Source: Rickettsiaceae bacterium (GTDB lineage: Bacteria > Pseudomonadota > Alphaproteobacteria > Rickettsiales > Rickettsiaceae). Taken from it: a stretch of 30,717 nt of DNA. The notes below the pieces were generated by a model. It did no database searches. It saw only the letters and a program-made list of their open reading frames with translations, and was not told where the DNA came from. Below, one piece after another: positions 1 through 9,700 of this stretch. Made by a program: the position numbers and the translations under genes. Each line of letters starts with the position of its first letter. Positions within the stretch are counted from its first letter, which is position 1. The stretch is from positions 1-30,717 of the forward strand of contig JANQTT010000085.1 of assembly GCA_030731565.1 (NCBI GenBank), read 5' to 3'.

Positions 1-3
1 GTA

Positions 4-885
4 CTACATAGCATGATAAATTTCAGGATTATCTTCCCAATTTTTGCGGACCTTCACAAAAAGGAAAAGGTGGACCTTTTGGCCTAGTAATTTTTCAATA
101 TTAATTCTTGCCTGTGTTCCTATTTCTTTTATTTTACTTCCCTTTTTTCCAATTATCATATTTTTATAATTTTCCCGGGAAACTATAATAGCCTGATTAA
201 CTTTAACAGAACCGCCTTCTTGTTCTTCCCAACTTTCGCTTTCAACTGTTAAATTATAAGGAAGTTCTTGTTCAAGCTGAAGGAAAAGTTGCTCCCTAGT
301 TATTTCCGTAGCTAAAAAACGCGAAGGTAAATTTGTAATATCATCTGCATCATAACCCCATCCAGAACTATGAGCACTTTGCTTTAAATATTCAAGAAAA
401 TCATTAACATTCTTCCCTTTTAGTGCCGATACATTAAAAATTCTGGCTTTTGGAGCTATTTTTTGCAGGAAACTAATATTTTCCACCGCATATTTGGTTT
501 TTATATCTATTTTATTCAACAAAAATGTAATAGGCTTCCCTGATTCGGAAATTCTATAAATAATATCTTTTATTCCGTCATCTATTTTCATTGAGCCATC
601 AATTATTAAGACTATCATATCTGCGCTTCCAAGGCTTGACCATGCACAACGAACCATAGCTTTTTCAAGCTTCTTTTTAGGTTCAAAAATCCCCGGAGTA
701 TCAAATAATACTAGCTGTATATCTTCAAATGTGACAATTCCTGTTATAATAGATCTGGTCGTCTGAACTTTTGGAGTAACAATTGATATTTTCTCACCGA
801 TAATATGGTTCAAAAGAGTAGATTTACCAGCGTTTGGCTTGCCTATTATACATACCGACAAAGTTTTTTTGATATTTTCAGGCAC
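4..885 (-). CDS. era: GTPase Era, 16S rRNA-binding ribosome assembly factor
   Basis: Era binds the 3' end of 16S rRNA and helps mature the small ribosomal subunit. The 293 residues match the usual Era length. All G motifs are visible: GKPNAGKST (15-23), the QTTR switch (41-44), DTPG (62-65), NKID (124-127) and SALKG (153-157). The C-terminal half carries a KH RNA-binding domain with the loop IIGKKGSKIKEIG (244-256). The gene ends with TAG at positions 4-6 and is complete. Its start overlaps the end of rnc by 8 bases, so it is the last visible gene of a lepB-rnc-era operon, an order known from Rickettsia. Nothing in the sequence looks damaged. Confidence 0.97.
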   Translation of the reverse strand: MPENIKKTLSVCIIGKPNAGKSTLLNHIIGEKISIVTPKVQTTRSIITGIVTFEDIQLVLFDTPGIFEPKKKLEKAMVRCAWSSLGSADMIVLIIDGSMKIDDGIKDIIYRISESGKPITFLLNKIDIKTKYAVENISFLQKIAPKARIFNVSALKGKNVNDFLEYLKQSAHSSGWGYDADDITNLPSRFLATEITREQLFLQLEQELPYNLTVESESWEEQEGGSVKVNQAIIVSRENYKNMIIGKKGSKIKEIGTQARINIEKLLGQKVHLFLFVKVRKNWEDNPEIYHAM

Positions 886-1594
886 TATCTTTATCCTCAG
901 ATTCTAAGAGTTTTAATAATTTTTTTGCAGCATCCTTCTCTGCATCTTTTATAGATTTTCCTTTACCAAATATAGAAGTGTTGCCTGATAGTACTTTAAC
1001 AGTAAACAATGGAGCATGTACTGGCCCTTCTTGGTTTATCAGCTCATATTTTGGAATATTGAGTTTTTTCTTCTGCAGAAATTCTTGTAGATAAGTTTTA
1101 GGATCAGCAGCACTAAAGTCAACTTTATCTATGGATTTTTTCCAGAGCCTCCTTACAATTTTCCGAACATTTTCTATATTGCTATCAAGGAAAACTGCTG
1201 CAAGCAAAGCCTCCATAGCGTTTTCTATATTATTAGGGTTACTACGCCCACCAGAAGTTTCTTCTCCTGAAGTCATTATTAAATAATCAGCTAAATTTAT
1301 AGCACTCGCAATCTTTACTAATGTAGCGCTTGAAACCACATGGGCTTTTACTTTAGCCAAATTGCCTTCTTCATACTTTGTGTATTTATTAAAAACCATC
1401 TCTGTTACTAAAAATCCTAGAATTGCATCACCTAGCAACTCTAGTCTTTCATAGTCTCTTATCGAAACATCTATTTGCTTCATAGAAGGATGTGTTACAG
1501 CTTCTATTAAAAAATCAATATTATTAAATTTATAGTCTAATGTTTTCTCTAGTAAATTTAATTTTTCTATAGAAGTTTTACTTATCATGATCAC
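878..1594 (-). CDS. rnc: Ribonuclease III
   Basis: RNase III cleaves double-stranded RNA in rRNA precursors and some mRNAs as a homodimer needing Mg2+. The signature ERLELLGDA lies at residues 49-57, with the metal and catalytic acids at about E52, D56 and E128 (in NAMEALLAAVFLD). A double-stranded RNA-binding domain fills residues 163-231. The length of 238 is normal. The first codons read M-I-M, so ATG at 1594 or two codons later at 1588 are both possible starts. The 5' end overlaps lepB by 17 bases and the 3' end overlaps era by 8, which implies co-transcription and probably translational coupling. Confidence 0.97.
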   Translation of the reverse strand: MIMISKTSIEKLNLLEKTLDYKFNNIDFLIEAVTHPSMKQIDVSIRDYERLELLGDAILGFLVTEMVFNKYTKYEEGNLAKVKAHVVSSATLVKIASAINLADYLIMTSGEETSGGRSNPNNIENAMEALLAAVFLDSNIENVRKIVRRLWKKSIDKVDFSAADPKTYLQEFLQKKKLNIPKYELINQEGPVHAPLFTVKVLSGNTSIFGKGKSIKDAEKDAAKKLLKLLESEDKDSA

Positions 1595-2384
1595 TTTTTG
1601 AAGTATATAAACTACTAGCTATCCTATTAAATCTTATTGATGAAATCCAATCGCCTATTCTGGCAATTTGTCCAAAAAAGCTAGAAGACGAATCCCAGAA
1701 AGATATTTTTGTTGAGAAAAGGATAAACCTTCCTTTAGCTATAAAATTTCTTGAATCGACTGTTTGAAGCTGATATCTGCTATCTCCAGAATTATCTCTA
1801 TTATCCCCCAGGAAAAAATATTTTCCGCTTTCAATAATTTTCGGCCCATAATTGCTGACATCAATATCAAAATGCATTGGTGCATTTTTCATTTTATAAG
1901 AAAAATAACTTACATTATTGGGTAATGTCTCACGAAATTTTATGTACTCTATGTTATCTTCACTAATATATGTTCCGACCTCTATCCTTTCTATCGGAAC
2001 GTCATTTATATAGATTAGATCATTCTTTATTTCAATTTTATCACCTGGAAGCCCTATAAGTCTTTTTATATATCTCTCTTCCATATTATGAGGAGGGCGC
2101 ATAATGATTACATCTCCTCTTTCTGGCTGAGAATCAAAAATTCTCCCTTCAAAAATATTTGGGCTAAATGGTATAGAATATATACTATACCCATAATCAT
2201 ATTTTGTAGAGAATATATAGTCTCCTTCCAATATTGTTGCTCTCATAGAACCAGTTGGGACATAAAATAATTCAAGAAAAAATGTCCTAATAGCTAAAGC
2301 TAGCAATATTACTAAGATTAGCGATTTTATTTCTGATTTTGTAGAATTTTTTGTATTTGGGCCGGCAGGATTAATTTCGTTCAC
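1578..2384 (-). CDS. lepB: Signal peptidase I
   Basis: LepB is the membrane serine protease that removes signal peptides from Sec-exported proteins on the periplasmic face. A transmembrane anchor covers about residues 21-41. The catalytic serine is S46 in PTGSM and the general-base lysine is K107 in RYIKRLIGLPGDK; the conserved box FLGDNRDNSGDSR follows near residue 195. At 268 residues with one N-terminal membrane segment it resembles the rickettsial enzymes rather than the longer two-anchor enterobacterial LepB. It is the first gene of the visible lepB-rnc-era cluster; the gap before it (2385-2572) holds a palindromic repeat. Confidence 0.96.
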   Translation of the reverse strand: MNEINPAGPNTKNSTKSEIKSLILVILLALAIRTFFLELFYVPTGSMRATILEGDYIFSTKYDYGYSIYSIPFSPNIFEGRIFDSQPERGDVIIMRPPHNMEERYIKRLIGLPGDKIEIKNDLIYINDVPIERIEVGTYISEDNIEYIKFRETLPNNVSYFSYKMKNAPMHFDIDVSNYGPKIIESGKYFFLGDNRDNSGDSRYQLQTVDSRNFIAKGRFILFSTKISFWDSSSSFFGQIARIGDWISSIRFNRIASSLYTSKSDHDK

Positions 2385-2419
2385 TTTTTATCGTTCTCTG
2401 TATAGTATTAAAATTGTAT

Positions 2420-2526
2420 TATAGTTATTCAATTTGTATTTGGGCTTTAACGCGAGGAGCGAAGCTAATATCTAATAAGTGAGCAACGAACAATAACGCG
2501 CCTTGAATTCAAAGTGGATAACTATA
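2420..2526. repeat. Palindromic interspersed repeat, family A, copy 1
   Basis: This roughly 107-bp element starts with ATAGTTATTCAATTTG and ends with CAAAGTGGATAACTAT, which are imperfect reverse complements, so the whole element can fold into one long hairpin. A second copy lies at 26549-26655, about 75% identical by eye and facing the same way. Size and structure resemble rickettsial palindromic elements or MITE-type repeats. It fills most of the gap between the divergent lepB and amidase genes, so it may affect the promoters or mRNA 5' ends of either. Confidence 0.75.
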
Positions 2527-2572
2527 TTTTGGCTATAATATAACTTTTAATGGATATTAAATCTATATAATT

Positions 2573-3349
2573 ATGCTCGTAAATACTAATTTCTCTTCTC
2601 CTAATTTTTCAGAAAGAACTGCTCCAATTGAATATGTAATCCTACATTTTACAGAAATGCTGTTTGAAGATGCCTTAACGCGGCTGTGCGCTAAAGAACA
2701 TGAAGTTAGTGCTCATTATATAATAAAAGAAGATGGAGAAATATTTCAATTGGTAGACGATAAAAACCTTGCTTGGCACGCTGGAGAAAGTTCATGGCAT
2801 GGAAAAGGTAAACTAAACCAAAATTCTATTGGTATTGAACTCGATAATCTGGGAAATAAAACTTTTAGCAAAGCCCAGATGAATTCATGTATTGAATTAT
2901 GCAAAACTTTATCTATAAGATACAATATTCCAAAAGAAAATTTTATTGGACATTCTGATATAGCTCCGGATAGAAAAATAGATCCAGGAATATTCTTTGA
3001 TTGGGAACTACTTTATAAATATGGTCTTGGCGTTTGGCACAAAGTTGAACCACCCTCTATAGATACCATACTATATGAATTTGGCGTTGTTGGAAAAAAT
3101 ATTGGCAAAATTCAAAGTAAGTTAAAAAAACTGGGCTACAAAATTGCAATAACCGAAAACTTTGACCAACAAACAAATTATATTATTAGAGCCTTTCAGT
3201 CTAAATTTTGCCCTCATATTATAGAAAAATTAGGGATAGAATATTATAACGATCCTAATTCTAAATATAGTTGGAACTCATACTCGGATAATGTATTAAA
3301 TGACTTAATAGGCACTGCTAGGCAGCGCCTAAGTAGAGAAATAATTTAG
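2573..3349 (+). CDS. Zinc-dependent N-acetylmuramoyl-L-alanine amidase with peptidoglycan-binding tail (AmiD/AmpD type)
   Basis: The enzyme cleaves the bond between N-acetylmuramic acid (often the 1,6-anhydro form) and the stem peptide, for wall turnover or recycling. An Amidase_2 domain covers about residues 15-145; the predicted zinc ligands are H25 (VILHFT), H127 (IGHSDI) and D137, with E89 (GIEL) and K135 (RKIDPG) as supporting active-site residues. Residues about 165-215 look like a PG_binding_1 three-helix domain. I see no clear signal peptide. Rickettsiae have a comparable amidase of similar length. A TATAAT hexamer at 2534-2539 lies 34 bases upstream and could be its -10 box. The 3' end overlaps the convergent OmpW gene by 4 bases. 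Confidence 0.9.
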   Translation: MLVNTNFSSPNFSERTAPIEYVILHFTEMLFEDALTRLCAKEHEVSAHYIIKEDGEIFQLVDDKNLAWHAGESSWHGKGKLNQNSIGIELDNLGNKTFSKAQMNSCIELCKTLSIRYNIPKENFIGHSDIAPDRKIDPGIFFDWELLYKYGLGVWHKVEPPSIDTILYEFGVVGKNIGKIQSKLKKLGYKIAITENFDQQTNYIIRAFQSKFCPHIIEKLGIEYYNDPNSKYSWNSYSDNVLNDLIGTARQRLSREII

Positions 3350-4041
3350 AATTTAAACCCAAATCCAGCAGAAATTACTAAAGGGTTCCAAACTACGGTA
3401 GAACCAACATCTGATGCGCTATTAAGGAAGCCTTTCTTAAAAGTTACCTTTGATTTTAGGAAATATTGCCTTACATCAAAAGTAAATATTGTGTCGTCTT
3501 TAGATACAAAATCTATACCAACTTGCACCACTGGGCCATGTCCATTTGCTGTTTTGATTGCTTTAGAACGTGTATGCATAAATGTGCCATTATAACCACC
3601 ACCAATATACGGTCTAAGAGCACCAAAAGGAGCTAGGTGGTATTGAGCTGTCGCGGTAGCTGGAATATAATATATTTCATTTCTTTTACCAGAGCTCCCG
3701 CCCCCGTTACCAAATGCATTTGACGCACTAGCTAAAGCGGCACTTTTGACTTTTATTATTCCAAAACCAAGAGATAACTCAGCAGCAATATTATCAGTGA
3801 AAAAATAAGTTGTGGCTGTATCAAAACCATAACCATTTTGCGCAAACGATTTTGGCTTTTCTTTATTTGCTAATGAAGCTGGCAGCTTTGTAAGCTTTGC
3901 ATTTGTATTCAAATAAAAACCTCGAATTTTAAATAACAAATCACCTTCATCTTCATAATAGCTGTTTTTATACTCGTTAGCAGTTGTATTAAGTGCAAAT
4001 AAGGCTACAAATAAGACCATAATGTTTCTTGTAAAATTCAT
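3346..4041 (-). CDS. OmpW-family outer membrane beta-barrel protein
   Basis: The 231-residue protein starts with a signal peptide (MNFTRN, then a hydrophobic stretch ending near TTANE, cleavage about residue 20-22) and ends with a terminal phenylalanine in GFGFKF, as beta-barrel proteins do. In between, alternating hydrophobic strands follow the OmpW pattern: an early FKIRGFYL strand, YFFTDNIAAELSLGFG, an ATAQYHLAP strand, RPYIGGGYNGTF, a VGIDF strand and DVRQYFLKSK. OmpW proteins are eight-stranded barrels forming small hydrophobic channels. Here it probably serves as a surface porin; the substrate cannot be read from sequence. A serine/glycine-rich loop near residues 110-118 is a likely exposed loop. 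Confidence 0.85.
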   Translation of the reverse strand: MNFTRNIMVLFVALFALNTTANEYKNSYYEDEGDLLFKIRGFYLNTNAKLTKLPASLANKEKPKSFAQNGYGFDTATTYFFTDNIAAELSLGFGIIKVKSAALASASNAFGNGGGSSGKRNEIYYIPATATAQYHLAPFGALRPYIGGGYNGTFMHTRSKAIKTANGHGPVVQVGIDFVSKDDTIFTFDVRQYFLKSKVTFKKGFLNSASDVGSTVVWNPLVISAGFGFKF

Positions 4042-4412
4042 ATTGAGATCCTCTAAAATAATTTATAAGTTAAGTTTTTTGATATTTATTTGCTATATTC
4101 TAATTCAAAATATTGAAAATTACTCTTTTAGATTTTCTGTATAACGGGTTTGAGGATTTTGTGATAATAATTAGTGGGAATAATACAACATTAGACGTTC
4201 CCCCTATAGTCATTCTGAACTTGTTTCAGAATCTCAGAAGAGAGAACGCGCTATATTGCGATTAAAAAAGATCCCAAAATAAATTCGGGATGACCGGCGG
4301 GCGGCTTAGGACAAACAGCGAAAGAAATTAGTTATGTTGTCTATCTATAATGGACATTCCTTAGTATGTTTCTAAAAATTTCCTTCACTAATTCGAAAAA
4401 ACATTATATCCT
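4042..4412. other. Intergenic region between ompW-like gene and sam
   Basis: These 371 bases hold the 5' sides of two divergent genes and one palindromic repeat (4209-4294, listed separately). Apart from that I see no open reading frame with coding character, no tRNA and no convincing promoter pair. The stretch 4290-4316 is GC-rich compared with the rest. Confidence 0.5.
4209..4294. repeat. Palindromic intergenic repeat, family B
   Basis: A 26-base arm at 4209-4234 (beginning GTCATTCTGAAC) is the imperfect reverse complement of the arm at 4269-4294 (ending TTCGGGATGAC), separated by 34 bases. Several of the differences between the arms would give G-U pairs in RNA, so a transcript could still fold. 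The GTCATyCyGAA/TTCrGrATGAC core is a type of dispersed palindrome common in Rickettsiales and other alphaproteobacterial genomes. Only one copy lies in this window. Confidence 0.75.
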
Positions 4413-4451
4413 TTGCGTAATTTTTTATTAACTAGCACAAGAGGGCTTAAA

Positions 4452-5327
4452 GTGGATTCTAAACTTCGTATGTATTTTATTGGCGTTTCCTGGTTTATAT
4501 TAAGCCTAATCAGCAGTTCAGTTAACGATGTTATATCAAAATATGCTGGTATGCGCTTGCATAGTTATGAAATTACGTTTTTTAGATTTATGTTTGGTAC
4601 AATCACATTGCTTCCTTTTGTATTTTATTATGGGGTTTCAACGCTTAAGACCAGCAGACCTACAGTACATTTTATGCGTGGTCTATTATTATTCCTAGGT
4701 ATTGCAGCTTGGACTTATGGTCTGACTATTGCCCCGGTTACTACCGCAACTGTCGTCAGTTTTACTATACCTATTTTTGTTTTAGTTCTGGGCGTCTTTT
4801 TCTTAAGTGAATATATCATCTGGCAAAGATGGTTAGTGACAATAATGGCTTTTGTTGGATTAGTTATTACATTAAACCCAAATGCTGAAGATTTTAATCC
4901 TGAGGTCTTGATTTTTGTAGCAGCTGCTGTTTGTTTTGCCATCCTGGACATTATTAATAAAAAGTTCGTTATTAAGGAAACAATGATCAGTATGTTGTTT
5001 TATTCAGCTATTGTAACAGCGCTACTTGCATTGCCTTTTGCCACGCAACACTGGATCGCGCCTACTGCGCATGAGCTGCTTCTGCTGTTTATCCTTGGAG
5101 CAAGTGCAAATTTAATATTATTTTTCTTACTTAAAGCATTTGCGGTAGCAGACGCCACAGCACTTGCACCGTATAGATATTTTGAGCTAGTTGTCTCGGC
5201 ATTAATTGCCTATCTTGTATTTCGGGAAATTCCGACAGAGGCAACAATTTTAGGCTCAATTGTCGTTATACCATCTACTTTATTTATTATTTATTCAGAA
5301 AAAAAGCAGATGAATAAAGGGAAATAA
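4452..5327 (+). CDS. sam: S-adenosylmethionine uptake transporter (DMT/EamA family)
   Basis: This is an inner-membrane carrier with about ten transmembrane helices in two EamA repeats. It closely resembles, from memory, the rickettsial Sam protein that imports S-adenosylmethionine from the host: shared stretches include [46 protein letters not shown] and the ending [11 protein letters not shown] place the start at GTG 4452 because AGAGGG at 4440-4445 sits 6 bases before it; a TTG at 4413 in the same frame lacks such a site, and ATG 4470 is a third option. No metK is present in this window. The substrate is inferred from family resemblance, not shown. Confidence 0.82.
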   Translation: MDSKLRMYFIGVSWFILSLISSSVNDVISKYAGMRLHSYEITFFRFMFGTITLLPFVFYYGVSTLKTSRPTVHFMRGLLLFLGIAAWTYGLTIAPVTTATVVSFTIPIFVLVLGVFFLSEYIIWQRWLVTIMAFVGLVITLNPNAEDFNPEVLIFVAAAVCFAILDIINKKFVIKETMISMLFYSAIVTALLALPFATQHWIAPTAHELLLLFILGASANLILFFLLKAFAVADATALAPYRYFELVVSALIAYLVFREIPTEATILGSIVVIPSTLFIIYSEKKQMNKGK

Positions 5328-5423
5328 ATGCAACAATATTCTGTAGAATACATTCAATAGTATAGAATTTTAGCGACTTAATGTGCTAAACCTATTATTT
5401 TTCTACTAAATTAGGGGATTGGA

Positions 5424-6704
5424 ATGAACAAACGCAAACTGGTTTTAACAAGTGGTGTAGCAAATACATTTGAATGGTACGATTACGCTTTATTTGGCCA
5501 TTTTGTACCTATCATTGGTCAGAAATTTTTCCCAGAAAATGATCCGAGCGCTGCTTTATTACAAGTATTTTTAGTATTTGCTGTTGGTTATTTAATGAGA
5601 CCAATTGGCGGTATATTTTTTGGTATAATAGGAGATAAATTGGGAAGAAAAACATCCCTTAGCCTTGCTATTATGTGTATGGCAGTTCCAACGGCAGCAA
5701 TAGGTCTCCTTCCAACATATGAAACACTCGGGATAACGTCTACTGTTGCAATGATAGTATTCCGCATGCTTCAAGGTCTTTCAATGGGAGGGGCGCTTAC
5801 CGGATCTATTTCATATATTATCGAACATACAGAAAAAAATAAAAGGGGGCTTTATGGAAGCATTCCAATGCTCAGTATTTGTTTGGGTATACTATTTGGT
5901 TCTTTAGTATCTTTCTGCGTTAAGAATATTTTTTCTGCTGAGCAGTTTAATTTATGGGCTTGGAGACTTCCTTTTATTATTGGTATCCTCGTATTTTTTG
6001 TTGGAATTTATATCAAAAATAACACTAAAGAGACGCCTCTCTTTGAAGAGACAAAATATCGTGGTGAGGTAGTCAAATCACCGCTTAGCACATTGGTAAG
6101 GAAACATTGGCGTGATATACTTATATCAATTCTAATTAATGCGGCTGGATCAATTATTTTTTATATTGAAGCTATATATCTAGTTTCTTATTTGAAAATT
6201 AGCCGTAATTTTCCGGAAAGTAACGTAGAAATTTTAGTGAATTTTTGTTACGTAATAATGATTTTTGTTACTTTATTTGCTGGCTGGTTATCAGATAAAA
6301 TTGGCAGAAGAAAAATCTTTTTACTTAATTTAGTTTTTATAATAGTTGCCACCCCATTTATTTTCAGGATTTTTGAATCAGCAAGTTTTGGTTACGTTAT
6401 AATTGCACAAATTGTTATTGCTATCATGGCAGCTTTGTATATTGGGCCAGAACCAGCCTTGCAAGCTGAGTTTTATCCAACAGAAATCAGAAATACCGCC
6501 CTTTCAGTGTCTTATAATATAGCAACAAGTGTTTTTGGTGGTACAGCTCCATATATAATCGAGTCGCTAGTTCAAAATACTGGAGGAATAACAGCAAGTG
6601 TGTACTATATTATAGCTGCTGCATTTGGTAGTTTATTTGCATTGTATTTTTATAAAGATAGATCCTTAGATGATCACAAAGTCCATATAGATCCAGAAAA
6701 TTAA
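5424..6704 (+). CDS. MFS metabolite:H+ symporter, ProP-like (proline/betaine type)
   Basis: The 426-residue protein has twelve predicted membrane helices and the major facilitator loop motif twice: GDKLGRKTS (residues 70-78) and, in the second half, GWLSDKIGRRK. The N-terminal FEWYDYALFG and the RPIGG box before the first loop are typical of the metabolite:H+ symporter family that contains ProP, ShiA and KgtP. A Shine-Dalgarno AGGGG lies 9 bases before ATG 5424. The gene is followed after 90 bases by putA on the same strand, which makes proline (or a betaine) a reasonable substrate guess. Several ProP-like paralogues exist in rickettsial genomes, so the exact substrate stays open. Confidence 0.88.
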   Translation: MNKRKLVLTSGVANTFEWYDYALFGHFVPIIGQKFFPENDPSAALLQVFLVFAVGYLMRPIGGIFFGIIGDKLGRKTSLSLAIMCMAVPTAAIGLLPTYETLGITSTVAMIVFRMLQGLSMGGALTGSISYIIEHTEKNKRGLYGSIPMLSICLGILFGSLVSFCVKNIFSAEQFNLWAWRLPFIIGILVFFVGIYIKNNTKETPLFEETKYRGEVVKSPLSTLVRKHWRDILISILINAAGSIIFYIEAIYLVSYLKISRNFPESNVEILVNFCYVIMIFVTLFAGWLSDKIGRRKIFLLNLVFIIVATPFIFRIFESASFGYVIIAQIVIAIMAALYIGPEPALQAEFYPTEIRNTALSVSYNIATSVFGGTAPYIIESLVQNTGGITASVYYIIAAAFGSLFALYFYKDRSLDDHKVHIDPEN

Positions 6705-6794
6705 TTAGCACAAGGAAAGGTTAATTATTCACTTTAAACTCATGTAATGTTGTTACTCATTGCTTACCTATTATATATAGAATAGAACACAAAA

Positions 6795-9700
6795 ATGAAA
6801 GATAGATTTTTTACGCTTGCTTTTGAAGATGAAAAAAATGTAATAAAAAAAGTTCTGCCCAAAATGAAATTTAGGCCGGCAGAACAACAAACAATTATTG
6901 CAAATAGTAAAAAATTTATCGATATAATAAGGCAAGATAATAGCTTTTCAGTAGAAGGATTTCTAAATAGGTACAGCCTTTCTGAAGATGAAGGAGTAGC
7001 AATTTTAGGATTAGCTGAAGGGTTACTTAGAATTCCGGATTTTTTTGTAGGGTTAGAACTCGCGAATGATAAATTATCTGATAAAAATTGGGAAAGTTTT
7101 CTTTTTAAACGCACCAAGTCATTTAAAACATTTTTTGCATCATTTGGGCTGTATTTTTCTGGCAAATATTCAGACATAACACGTTCTGAGAATATCGTAT
7201 CTAAAACATTTGCTAAATTTGGCCAGAGAACCTTTATCTCAATTCTAAAATATACAATATTATACTTAAGTAAAGAATTTGTTTTTTCAGATGAAATGCA
7301 TTCTGCTATAAACAAATGCACAGCTTATCCAAACTACAAGTTTGCCTTCGATTTGCTGGGCGAATCTTCAAGAACTATTGAACAATCAGAGGTTTATTAT
7401 AAACAATATCAGGACGCAATAAACATCATTTCTGAGGCTTTTCCGTATAATGGTGAAGCATTACCTGATAGGCCTAATTTATCAGTTAAATTAACCGCAT
7501 TATATCCTCGATTCGAACTGGCTAAAATTAATGAGATTGAAGAATACTTATTTCCAAAAGTTGTTAGTTTAGTAGAAAAGATTAAAGACAAGAATTTAAC
7601 TATTACATTTGATGCTGAAGAGTCATATAGGCTAGATGCATATTTATTATTTGTTGAAAAACTTTTAAGACATAAATCCTTTCAAGGTTACGAAGGAATC
7701 GGAGTTGTCATACAGGCATATAATACAAAAAGCTATGAATATATAGACCACATAATTTCTCTTGCTAAAGAACTGAAAAAAAAGGTATTAATCAGGCTGG
7801 TAAAAGGCGCTTATTGGGATTCAGAAATTAAACGTGCTCAGTTGCAGGGGCTAAAATATTATCCAGTATTTACAAGAAAAGATTATACGGATCTAAATTA
7901 CAATGCGTGCGCAAAAAAAATGCTGGAAAATGATGCGCATATATATTCACAATTTGCAACGCATAACGCAGTTACTGCTGCTACAATAATGGAGCTTGCG
8001 GGCGATAAAACTTTCGAGTTCCAGAAACTGCATGGTATGGGAAATGCTTTGCATAAAACATTAATAGAATATAAAAATGTAAGGATTTATGCGCCTGTTG
8101 GCAGTACAAAAGATTTACTTGCTTATTTAATGCGTAGGATGCTTGAAAACGGAGCTTCTGCTAATTTCGTAAGCAAAGTGAATTCACGTAATATTCCTCT
8201 AAAGGAAATAGCTTATGATGTTAATGATAGGGTGCTTAATTTATTAGATAATGATAATAAAATTGCACTTCCGGAAAATATATATCCAAATAGGAAAAAT
8301 GGTATGGGATACGAGCTCGGTTATAAGGTCAATTATGATTATATTCAAGAAAAGATAGCAAGCTATTTTGATAAGGTCCATCAAGTCGGATCAATTATTG
8401 ATGGCAAAGAAGGTGCAATAGCAAAAAATGCAAAAGAAGGATTTTGCCCTGCAAAAAATGCTGAAAAATTCTCAACTATTACAGATTGTTTTGAAGCGGA
8501 AATCAAAGAAGCAATTAATTATGCTCAAAATGGTTTTAGAAAATGGAGCGAAATCAGCGTAGAAAAACGCGCTGTTATATTGGAAAAAATTGCAAAGGCT
8601 TTTGAAGATAATAAATTTGAGTTATATGCATTGCTGATTAAAGAAGCCGGCAAATCAATTCATGATGCTATTAATGAAGTAATTGAAGCAATTGACTTTT
8701 GTAGATACTATGCGAGCCAAGCAAAGCTAATAATGGTTGATCGTTATTTGCCTGGGCCAACAGGGGAGAAAAATACCCTATCTATGCATCCTCGAGGTGT
8801 ATTTTTGTGTATTAGCCCATGGAATTTTCCTTTTGCAATATTCGTTGGGCAGGTCGTTGCAGCACTCGTTGCTGGCAATACGGTAATTGCAAAGCCATCA
8901 GGTCAAACTCCAGTTATAGCAAATTTTGCGGTAAAATTAATGCATAAAGCTGGGTTACCAAAATCGGCCTTGCATCTTGTTATTACTTCCGGCAGTAATA
9001 TTAATAAATATGCAGTTGCAGATGAAAGAATAGCAGGCGTTACTTTTACCGGATCTTGTGGGGCTGCACACTCTATTAATGCTACTTTATCTCAAAGAAA
9101 GACTGGGATAGTACCATTTATTGCAGAAACTGGCGGACAAAACGCAATGATAGTAGACAGTTCAGCCCTGCTTGAGCAAGTAACAGACGACGTCTTAACT
9201 TCAGCGTTTTATTCAGCTGGTCAAAGATGTTCGGCTCTTCGTATGCTTTATGTACAAGAAGAAATTTATGACGAATTATTTAAAATGTTAAAAGGCGCCA
9301 CGGAACTTATTAAGGTTGGCGATACTTCAGACTTTTCGATGGATGTTGGGCCAGTAATTGATAAATCTGCTAAGGATATACTGGATGCACATATTGAGGA
9401 TATGGGTAAAAAAGGATACAATATATACAAGCATCCTCAAAATGGCAAAATGAATAATGGTTACTATTTTTATCCCCATATTATTGAGGTAAAATCAATT
9501 AATGATATACCTGATGAAAAATTTGGCCCTATTCTTCATATCACTAAGTTTAAGTCTAAAAACCTTGATAAGGTTATTGATGAAATAAATAATTGTGGTT
9601 TTGGTTTAACCTTTGGGGTCCATTCCCGGGTGGAAGAAAAAATTGAATATATTAGATCAAAAGTACATGTAGGGAATTTTTATGCTAATAGATCAATTGT

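Noticed and set aside
6764..7321. A 185-codon open frame on the minus strand opposite the start of putA.
   Set aside because: It is antisense to a clear putA coding sequence and its product has no recognisable pattern.
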